Positions 48,901 to 57,582 of a stretch of 62,000 nt of DNA are shown piece by piece. The stretch covers positions 656,586 to 718,585 of the forward strand of contig MNCI01023457.1 in the NCBI GenBank assembly GCA_015680685.1, given 5' to 3'. The position numbers and the translations under genes were made by a program. Source of the DNA: Gnetum montanum (Eukaryota > Streptophyta > Gnetopsida > Gnetales > Gnetaceae). The notes under the pieces were generated by a model that saw nothing but the letters and a program-made list of their open reading frames with translations, was not told the origin of the DNA and ran no database searches. Position 1 is the first letter of the stretch. Each line of letters opens with the position of its first letter.

Positions 48901-50157
48901 TTCATATGCATGGGTATATTGTTACTATTTTCAATGTTTTTCTTTTCTCTTTTCCTAAATTTCTTTTTTTCCCCATATGAACATGTTTTTATGGACACAT
49001 ACTATTTTTCTTATTACATTTTCATTGACATCTTGTAATTTTTTAAGTTACATTTTATTTTTTACCTATTAATTTTAATTTTCTTTATGTAATATCTTTC
49101 TAGCCTAAGCTTAGTGAGTGGGGTATTATAAGTTAGTATTAAAGCTAAAGGTGTTATAATGAGGTATTAGCCTAGAAGTAAGACACTTGATTTGGAAGCT
49201 CTAGGTCATGGATTTAATTTCAGTAAGAAATACTAAGTTATATAAAGTTTTAATTGGACTATATATCTTGGTATATACCTATGTTTCATTGAGTTTAGGT
49301 TTCAACACCCTTTATTTCCTCCCCCTCCCCCTCCTCAACAAGTATTCTTAGATTTATGAAGTTGGAATGTTGCTATGAAGAGTTTTTGAGATGTTGAAGA
49401 AGAAAAACCTTAAATGACATAATAAAATAATTCTTACAAGATGAAGGATTTTTCATTAATAATAGATGTTTTATGTGCATTATTTGCTCATTTGGATGTC
49501 AAAGTTGCCCAATGAAAGCATGTTTGTACAATAACTGATTATGTTTGACTAAGGTATTAAGTCAACCTTTTAATAAGTTATTTTGATTAATGGTATTTTA
49601 AGTATTTATTTATCTACGTTTATGATATTTTGAAATATTTTCTCATAATATTTGTTTCATCAAGAGAAGTTAGAAATTTTTCCAATAATTTGGTATGTGC
49701 CACCTTATAATAGCCATGTTTTGTTACATATTAATCCTTTGGATGTTAATTTACATGGGAACCTATTAAGATAATTATTTGGTATGAAGAAGTTGAATCA
49801 TAATGGTAGCTCTCTAAGTTAGTGTTTTAGCATGTTTCAACTCCAAAATTTATAGTATATTCAAACTTTGAAATTTAGTTGTAACTATACAACCTTTGAG
49901 AATTTGAGCTTTGATAGCTATTCAACATGTCTATGTTTTGGTTATAAGAATCTAGAGTCAGAACCATCCAAAAATATTTCAACATTAGCTTTCCCTCTAG
50001 TGAGTTAGATAGTGACCTTCATGAATATTGAGAATAAAAAATCTTTGATGACAACCTAATAAAAAGAGAATATTATATCTAATAATTATATCACTTATTT
50101 CCAAGTAATAAGTAGGCTATAATATAATAATAAACTATCATAGAGGTGAAAGGATAG
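45982..50157. other. AT-rich stretch, no intact gene; decayed coding-like piece at 46000-47330
   Basis: The plus strand from 46000 to 47330 gives readings with many stops but some protein-like phrases (YDLEEKYKRK, WFELLEQWDKLTRIHEFL). I cannot assign a family. From 47340 to 50157 nothing but short ORFs is seen, apart from the SINE-like head listed separately. Confidence 0.5.
49160..49225 (+). repeat. tRNA-derived SINE-like head
   Basis: TAGCCTAGAAGTAAGACACT resembles a tRNA A box plus D-arm. It is followed by TTGATTTGGAAGCTCTAGGTC and a box-B-like GGATTTAATTTCAG at about the tRNA spacing. It is decayed and not a functional tRNA. Confidence 0.4.
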
Positions 50158-50179
50158 GACGAAGAGGAGCATCTCGAAG

Positions 50180-50746
50180 GACCTGCTCCTCTTCGTCCTC
50201 CCCTCCTTGCAGGCCCGCGACTCCGTTCTTCTCGGCGGGCCTTGGTTCTATGGGGCTCGAGGTCTCGCATTGACCCCTTGGTGCCCCGGCGCCCACAGAG
50301 AACCCGATCTGTTTACCTGCGCCCCAGTCTGGATCCGGGTGGCCGGTATCCCATGGGAGTTATGGAGCCTAGAGTTCTTGCAGGAGGTGGCGGGGCATTT
50401 CGGCGAGTTCATCGCCTTCGACAGGGTCACGCAGTTGCTGGACCGGTTGGGCTTTGCCTGTTTCTGTGTCTGGCGAAACCTGACCACGATCGACCTCGTC
50501 CGGGAGGTCGTCTTGGAACTCCTAGGAGGGAAGAAATCCCTCCAAATTACCTATGAAAACATAGACGTTTGGGACCAGACGCTGCACAACACGGCCCCTC
50601 GCACGGACCAGCTGGGCGGGTGCAGCTGCTGTGGTAAGCCGGGCCATCGTGAGGCAGACTGTCGTTTTTGCAAGCCCCGATCGACTAACCCTGCCCGCCA
50701 GCTTTTCGAGGAGGGCAACTGGGTCACCATGGGCCATAAGGGATGA
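50180..50746 (+). pseudogene. LINE ORF1, C-terminal part (DUF4283 and zinc knuckle)
   Basis: The frame is open from about 50150 and no credible start is present; it begins inside the domain at LLLFVLPSLQARDSVLLGGP. Conserved points of plant L1 ORF1 follow: GGPWFYGARGLAL, APVWIRVAGIPWELWSLEFL, then a Cys-rich box CSCCGKPGHREADC (C-x2-C-x4-H-x4-C; about 50622-50665). Such proteins bind LINE RNA and act as a nucleic-acid chaperone. About 70 N-terminal residues expected for the family are missing. The stop is at 50744-50746. A proline/histidine-rich tail in other frames follows up to the gap. Confidence 0.8.
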
Positions 50747-50864
50747 GTATGCCCTCCACCCAACCATCCCCCCACGCCCCCACACACACGCCCATGCCCC
50801 CCCTCCGCCCCCCAAGGCCCCCAACCCTTCCCCCAGACTTCGCCCCCCTCACCCCACTCCACCA

Positions 50865-51061
50865 NNNNNNNNNNNNNNNNNNNNNNNNNNNNNNNNNNNN
50901 NNNNNNNNNNNNNNNNNNNNNNNNNNNNNNNNNNNNNNNNNNNNNNNNNNNNNNNNNNNNNNNNNNNNNNNNNNNNNNNNNNNNNNNNNNNNNNNNNNNN
51001 NNNNNNNNNNNNNNNNNNNNNNNNNNNNNNNNNNNNNNNNNNNNNNNNNNNNNNNNNNNNN
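50865..51061. other. Assembly gap (197 Ns)
   Basis: An unbroken run of N. The flanks are C-rich and low-complexity (CCCCCAC-type before it), which may have stopped the assembly. Sequence between ORF1 and ORF2 is therefore unknown. Confidence 0.99.
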
Positions 51062-51312
51062 CCGGAACCACTACTTCCCCCACTAGGGGAATGGGTCAAC
51101 GTCATTCGAAGGAGCACTCGAACCAGACAGCGCAAAGCACCACAGTCCCCAGCTGAGGAAACTGGTTGCACCCCTGTGGTCTGTGGGGGGGAGGGGCACC
51201 TAGGTCGCCGAACCGAGTCCCGATCCAGAAGTCGACAAGCTCAACGACACATTAACTTGGGTCAACAACAGACCTTACGGGAGGTCTACCAGTGCCACAC
51301 CTCTCGTTGCGC

Positions 51313-54300
51313 ATGAAGATTTTCAGTTGGAATTGCAGGGGGCAGGGTACCCCCTATAAACGAAATACCCTATGCCGTATTGTCAGAGAGGAGAATTGTG
51401 ATGTGGTCTGCCTCCAGGAAACCAAGTTGCAGGTTGCGAAATCCGGTCACCTCCAATGGACGGGTTGGACCACCTACCTGCACCCTAGCCAGGGCCAGGC
51501 TGGCGGCCTAGCCATTCTTGCATGCCCTGCCACCACTCTGGTGGATGTCCACGTTCCCGCCCATGGTTTTTGGCTGACCAACTTCTATGGGGCACAGGCT
51601 TGGGAATTACGGCTCCAGGAGTTGAATCGGGTGGCCTCGCTGGTGCCGGACCACGGCTCCTGGGTGGTTGTCGGTGACTTCAACCAGCGTTTGTACCCCT
51701 GGGAGAAATCTGGAGGGGCCGCCCCCCTCGGGAGTGCCTGATTTCATGGAGTTCCTTGAGCGATCGTCTCTTGCTGATCTGCCCATTGCGAACTTCCGTT
51801 TCACCTGGAGCAACCGGCAGAAAGGGGTGCACCGTGTCCTCACCCACATTGATCATGTTTGTGTTAGCTCTGCTCTCCTCCTTGGCACCACCATCACCGT
51901 GACTAGGTAGGAGCAGGCTGCTTCTAACCACCGCTCGCTGGTGGTGTCTATTGGCCCGTCTCAACCCTGGGCCCCACGCCCTTTTCGGTTCGAGCCCTCA
52001 TGGCTTACCAAGCCGTGGCTTCGCCCACTGGTGGAGGACATCTGGGCAGATTACCAGCCAGGTCGGATGGACCCTCGGGCCTTCCTCAAAGAAGCTCTCC
52101 TTCAGCTCAAGTGGGCCATCTGGGCCCTCCTGGTGGGGGAGAGGTATTCGTTTCGGGCTGGCCACAAGTTGGTTCGGGCACGGCTCGGACACATCCAGGC
52201 GCAACAAGAGACTGGGGAGGACCTGCACACGGAGGAGATGCACCTCTTTCGTCAACTCCAGAGTCTCGACCACGAGGAGGAGATCTATTGGCAGCAGCAA
52301 TCCCGGATTAGATGGCTCCACGAGGGGGATCGACATACGAAATTCTTCTTTGCCATGGCGAAGACACGTGGCGAAACCCACATCCGCAGCATCCGTACCT
52401 AGGCTGGGGTGGTGGTTGATGACCCGTAGGGGATCGCCAATGAGCTCTCGGGCTACTAGGGGCGCATTTAGGCTAAGCACACCACCCAGCCCATTTCCAT
52501 CCATGTGGCAAAGGTGCTCACTGCTGCGGACAATCAGCGTCTTCTGGCCCCCTTCTCTGAGACAGAGTTGACTAACACCATCAACAACATGCTGGGAGGT
52601 AAAGCGCTTGGATCGGATGATTGGTCACTGGAGTTCTTCAAAGCTTTCTTGGATATTGTGGGCCCCAATCTTCTGGATGCTTTCAACGTCATGTTGGCCA
52701 GACGGCAAGTACGGCGTGAACTCAATTGCTTGCGTATCATCTGCATCCCAAAATAGTTGAATGCACACCGCCCAGAGCACTTTCGTCCCATTGGTGTGTG
52801 CTATGTCCTCATTCGCATCTTCTCCAAACTCCTGGTCAACCGTCTGGGCCCCCTCTTACCTAAGTTGGTTGGACACAATCAGGCGAGCTTCGTCCATGGT
52901 AGGACCCTTCAGGATCAGGTTCTTCTTATGCAAGAGGTCCTTCACTCCCTCCGCACTATGGGGTTTCCTGGTCTATGTCTCAAGATAGACATAGTGAAGG
53001 CATACGACACGCTTAGCTGGGACGCCCTACATGACATCATGCATAGGAAAGGCTTTGACCCTAGATTTATCTAATTATGTTTGCATATCCAGTCCTTCGC
53101 TGGGTTCTCTTTTGACATATGAGGGCGGCTGTGGGGCTTTTCCTTCCCTAGTCGAGGTCTGAGGTAAGGCGACCCCCTGTCCCCCTTGCTTTTCATCATT
53201 GCCATGGACCTCATGCAATCCTACTATAGCACCTCGGGGGTGGAGGGCCTGGACATTGTGGGGGTGGATTGCCGTGTTGAACACTACACTAACGATACCA
53301 TGCTTCTCAGCTAGGCGGCGGTCCCGCAGGCCCGGTGTATCAACCTGGCTCTGACCAGATTGGCCACCGAGTTAGGTTTAGAAATCAACCGCACCAAGTC
53401 AGCGGCGTACTTCATCAATGTGGACCCGTAGGTGCAGAACCGGGTTACACAAATCCTGAATGTTCAACCCGGGAAAATCACCAATACCTACCTTGGTATG
53501 CCACTGTTCCAGTGGGGGCGAAACAATACTTGGATCCCCCTCCTGGTCAAGCTCGAGAAACACATCAATCACTAGGCAAACCGTTTTCGTACGTGCAAGG
53601 GCCGCCTCCTCATGGCCACTGGGATCCTTGCGGCCACTACGCGCTTTGTGGCGGTGGTCGCCGAGCCCCCCGCGACCATCATCCACCAGATCAACACCAG
53701 GATTCGCTGTTTCATTTGGCGGGGGGGGCAAAGGGGGGAGCAAACTCCATCTTGTCAATTGGCACTGCGTGGCTCGTCCTCATGCGNNGTCACGACTTTC
53801 GAAGATGAGTGCATGATGGGGTAGCAGCGGCTGGTCAACCAGCTCACTTGTGCATGGGGGGAGTGTAGTCAGTGGGCCGCATCGCCCACTAGAAGTACAC
53901 GCTTTGGCTGTCTGGATCGCAGGTTTCAAGGCCTTGGCTGTCCATCTGTCGGCACGTGTGGAGGATGCTGAGCCTGAACTGGATTCACCTCGAGCCGCGC
54001 ATCATCCTGACCCATAAATATCCATTGGAGGACGGCTGGCAGGTAATCTGGTGTGGGCGGCTCCCCGAGAAAGTCAAAATTTTTCTCTGGCTGCTCAAAT
54101 CTGCCGTGCTCCCCGTGCGTGCCGTACTGCAGCAGCGTGGCATCATGCAAGACACCACGTGTCCGCGCTGTGGCATTAGCCCTTAAAACCTCAACCACTT
54201 CATCTACAACTGCCCCTACATGATCGCCACTTGGCGCGCATGCAGAATGGCCCCCCCCACGGTGATTTAATGGGGACTCCTGGTCGGCGCTGTTGTTATG

Positions 54301-54409
54301 GCACGCCTGGAAGGCGTGGAATTGCACGGTCTTTGCACAGGCGGCTACCCCCCCTAGCAACTTATTTAGCGGACCTGCAGAGCGTGGCGTGAGATTGCAA
54401 ACGTTATGA
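51313..54409 (+). pseudogene. LINE ORF2: endonuclease, reverse transcriptase, zf-RVT
   Basis: ATG 51313 gives MKIFSWNCRGQG, the usual start of plant L1 endonuclease. Motifs: CLQETKL (catalytic Glu), GDFN at 51672-51686, and SNH at 51923-51931 where SDH is expected. RT follows: HFRPIGVCYVLIRIFSKLLV (52780-52840), QASFVHGRTLQDQ, LKIDIVKAYDTLSWDAL (52981-53030), GDPLSPLLFII, and YTND (53285-53296) in place of YADD. The zf-RVT segment spans 53956-54230 (KVKIFLWLL ... CPRCG ... NHFIYNCP). The end LLLWHAWKAWNCTVFAQ (54290-54340) is the typical L1 C-terminus, stopping at TGA 54407-54409. Frameshifts occur near 51720, near the C8 run at 54251, and elsewhere. Confidence 0.85.
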
Positions 54410-55767
54410 GGAAGACGCCGACGTACAAACCTGACTGCGTCGTCTACCAGGATGACGAGGAGCTGTGGCGGATGGTCTGCCAGTGCGGCTAGGCCGCCCT
54501 ACTGCAGAGGTTGGTCGGGGACCCTGACCTTCCTGACGATTCATTTTTTACTAACTGGCACGGGGATCAGACCTACTTTCAAGGCCGAGAAATTCGCCTC
54601 ACGGAAGCTGCCCTGGCCAACTACCTGGGGGTCTCGGCCGCTGGGGAGGTCATCCTGTTGACATTCGGCGGCCTCCATAACTCTGCGACCTTCTTCAAGG
54701 GGCTTTCCTCGAGAACGCAGAGCCGTCAGGTCCCTCAGACTTCTCTCCTGCGCCTCTGGGCTCACGCTGCCGCCTTGGTGGAACGCTTTTTTGTCTAGTT
54801 GGGCAATGTTTCCAAGCTCCAAGGGCTACATTTTACTTTCCTGAGGTGCTTGAAGGAAGGCACCCAGGTTAACCTGCCGCATTTCTTCCTCGAAGCCCTC
54901 CGCCTTAAACGACGCGATCACCACTCGAGGCTAATTTTAGCTCTGTGGTGGGGGGCGGGAGGGCAGGGGGTGCCGGGCCCGTCCTCTGCCCCCACTGGGG
55001 GTCGCCTCGCTGATGCCCCCTGCTTCTTCCACTTCCCCCACCCCGCCCACTCAACGGTGGTGGGCCGCTTTCAACCTTACCTAGGGACGTCGCTCGCGCT
55101 GCAATCCTGCCCCCCCGCCTGACCCCCCAGTGCCCCCCCGAATTGGGAGGTGGAGCTTCAATAGGCGATCACTGCTGCTCGGGAGGCCGAGCGACAGACT
55201 TCGGAGATTCGGTGGACCGAGACCCTAGCCCAGTGGCGTGCTGACCATGAAGCCTAGCTTCAGGAATAAGCACAATAGCTGAATAGGTAGCATACGCTCA
55301 CGATGGAGACCTTGCGGGCCCAGCTCACGGATGAGCTCCGGGACCGAATCAGGGAGGAGCTGCGTTAGGAGGAGGCGACTCGTTAGGCCCAGGAGGCGAT
55401 GGCCCGGGAAGAGTAGGAACGCCTGCAAGAGGAAGAAGAGCAATGACAACGGCAACTCGACCAGGCCCATCAGCACAGCACCCGCCAGTGGCTTAGGGGG
55501 GGGGGGCGCTGCCCGTATAGCATTTTGGGCATTAGCTATGAGAGCTCCTGGGGGGAGCTCAGATGACACATCAGACGCACGTTCGCTAGATTCCACCTTG
55601 ATGCGGGGGACTCCTCGACGGATTGGAGTAGGCACGAGGCTCTTATGCAGGGCTTCCAACAAGCCACAAACTTTGTGGACACCAAGGAGAATCGTGCCAC
55701 CCTGGACCTGCTTCATGAGCTGGAGCGGCCTCGGTGTGCCTGTCGCCAGCTGTCGACTTGCCCCTAG
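54406..55767 (+). pseudogene. LINE ORF3: PF20167-like domain, coiled coil, J-domain-like C-terminus
   Basis: The frame starts at ATG 54406, overlapping the ORF2 stop as ATGA, and can be read without a frameshift to TAG 55765-55767 (about 453 codons). It is broken by more than ten stops, mostly TAG at Gln-like sites. Part 1 (54511-54960): YFQGREIRLTEAALANYLGV, LLRLWAHAAALVERFFV, GTQVNLPHFFLEALRLK; this resembles the plant transposon-protein domain PF20167. Part 2: a proline-rich linker (55010-55140). Part 3: an E/Q/R-rich coiled coil (55141-55490). Part 4 (55516-55707): YSILGISYESSWGELR, then HIRRTFARFHLDAGDSS, then FQQATNFVDTKENRATLD. This matches J-domain spacing, with the HPD triad read as HLD (55594-55602). 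The stop at 55564 falls in helix II. Domain calls are by eye. Confidence 0.65.
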
Positions 55768-56066
55768 CTCCCCCCCGCTGCTGCCCCCCGTTTTTTGTTG
55801 GTTTCATCTTGTCTATTTGTTGGGGTCGCGCCCCCCTGTTGGGGGTGCACCCCCCCTTTTTTGTTGGGGTTTTTGAGGCTTATACGGTTCTGTGGTTCGG
55901 TGGCTTAGCTCGGTGTCCTCCGAGTTTGAATTTTTATGGGTTTCCGGGGCCCCCCCAGGGTGGGCCACCCCTGGTCCCCCCTCGCTTGTAATTGTATACT
56001 CGTGTACCATATTTTTAGTAATACAAACCCGAACATTCTCTCAAAAAATAAAATAAAAAAAATAGC
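55768..56066 (+). other. LINE 3' UTR with GC hairpin and A-rich tail
   Basis: Repeated TTTTTTGTTGG phrases (55790, 55858) are followed by a GC-rich inverted repeat CCAGGGTGGGCCACCCCTGG at 55955-55974, which can fold as a short hairpin. The element ends in an A-rich tail of AAAATAAAATAAAAAAAA type (56043-56064). The tail marks the LINE 3' end and the plus orientation. Confidence 0.7.
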
Positions 56067-56158
56067 ATAATTAAATATTGAATCAAGTTTAACCTTCACC
56101 AAAGATAGGCAAACAATAGTGCACATTCTTACATAAAATACCAAATTCACCAATTTGG

Positions 56159-56793
56159 TGTAGGGACACCTCTTCTTATCCTCTTATTCTATCCTACATG
56201 TATGTTTTATAGGCTTTAGGCTTGAAGATGTCATCTTGAAAGGATAGGAGATGTATTGGGTAAGACCAAGAGGTGAAAGGAGACATCTTGAATTCAAAGG
56301 AGATGTTATAGCTACACGTGAGACTTATCAAAGGATACATCTTGGATAAGACATCTCATGAAAGATGTCTTGGGCAAGATGTCTTAGCCTAAAATGGGAT
56401 GTCTTGACCCTAGAAGAAACATCTAGGAAAAATAGTAGACATCTTCTTGAGAGCTAGGTGGACATAGAGAAATCTTATGGAGGTTATAGATGACTTGAAT
56501 GGCCAGGGAAACTTCTAAAAAAACCTATCCCAATTTGGAAAACAACCCAATCAATATGGAAAAAGGATGAAAACATCTGAGGAGAAGTTGAGAAGACTTG
56601 AAAAACATTTGAAGAGCCTCAAGTTGGGTTAAGGAAAGGTTTCTAGATTTCTTATCTTCTAGTCATAAATATTAATGTTACTCACCATTGTTGGTAGAGA
56701 GACATAACACCCAAGCCATGAGTAAGAGAGAGAGCTCATGAAAGAAGAGGGAGGAGAGCTTGTATGAGAATAAAGCTTATGCAAGAAAATTGT
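56159..56793 (+). mobile_element. LTR of the second Ty3/gypsy family, 5' part
   Basis: Starts TGTAGGGACACCTCTTC like 44971 and carries the AAGACATCTT/AAGATGTCTT array (56225-56450) and the 'aaacctatcccaatttggaaaacaac' phrase of the other two LTRs. It is interrupted at 56794 by a minus-strand element of the Tat/Athila family. Its remaining part, if present, lies past the window end. Confidence 0.8.
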
Positions 56794-57582
56794 TGATGAG
56801 TGGCGAGGTACCCTTACACTCAACCATACGAATATGAGCATAGCACGAGTGATCCGGTTGAACTCCGCAGACTAAGTGCCTACACACCTTATGGAACACT
56901 TAAGGTTAATTATTCTTTATCTTCCCAAACTTGTATTTGTCACAGTGTATGGTTAAGTAAGTCTAAGGTATGTGATTTTTATGTCTTTTCTATTTTATCT
57001 CCTATGCTAATAAGGTGAAGGGTGAAGAGACTAATTGACTAACTTTAACTAACTAACTAAGCCTTAACTAACCTAGCATCAGCATCCATTCCCACTTACC
57101 GTTCACACCCTGAACCAATGCAACCTTGGTTACCAAACGCTAGTCATTGCTGGGATCACCAAGCGTAACACACATGCTCGAAGTGGTCGTATTGAGGCAC
57201 TTAACTAGGAGAAAAGGGTTGAGAGAGATTTAATGAACTAAGAAAGCATTTAAATGATAAAAAATAAATAAAAATAAATAAAATCCTATTTAGCCTATTC
57301 CATGCATTGCAAGGTTTATCCAAGAAGTTCATCTTTATTTCTATACACAAACATGTGTTCAGGTATAATATTTTCTTGAATAAAGATCCGTTCACTTTGG
57401 AGCTCCTATTGCAAGCACATGGAAAATATTCTATCTTTGGAGGGATCAAATTGCCAGAGTTTCGCTACGGTCTAAGCCTAGGATGAGAAATAAGGGAGAG
57501 CTGCCTCTTATTTATAGACTTGGTGATGCACCGCGATATTGCGTACACGATATCATGGGGGATGCGATATCGCGTCCCATTA
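56794..57582 (-). mobile_element. 3' LTR, Tat/Athila family, GATATC-type U3
   Basis: 789 bp, starting TGATGAGTGGCGAGGTACC and ending CGCGTCCCATTA on the plus strand. ATTGT (56789-56793) is the expected left target duplication. U3 holds GATATC-centred palindromes at about 57534-57574 (e.g. GCGATATCGC), upstream of a minus-strand TATA box TCTATAAATAAG (57508-57519). TACCCCCA follows directly: the complement of the polypurine tract, so this is the 3' LTR of a minus-strand element continuing to the right. Confidence 0.85.

Larger units (their letters stand above)
50158..56066 (+). mobile_element. GC-rich L1-type LINE, 5'-truncated, with a third ORF
   Basis: A sharp GC-rich block inside AT-rich DNA. 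In order: the C-terminal part of ORF1 (DUF4283 and zinc knuckle), ORF2 (endonuclease, RT, zf-RVT), ORF3 (PF20167-like, coiled coil, J-like domain), a 3' UTR and an A-rich tail. ORF1 begins mid-domain, so this copy is 5'-truncated. I could not find a convincing target-site duplication. All ORFs have stops and frameshifts. A 197-base gap of Ns lies inside it. Confidence 0.85.

Noticed and set aside
50551-51171. Long ORFs spanning the assembly gap
   Set aside because: They depend on reading Ns as open codons and have low-complexity Gly/Pro-rich flanks.
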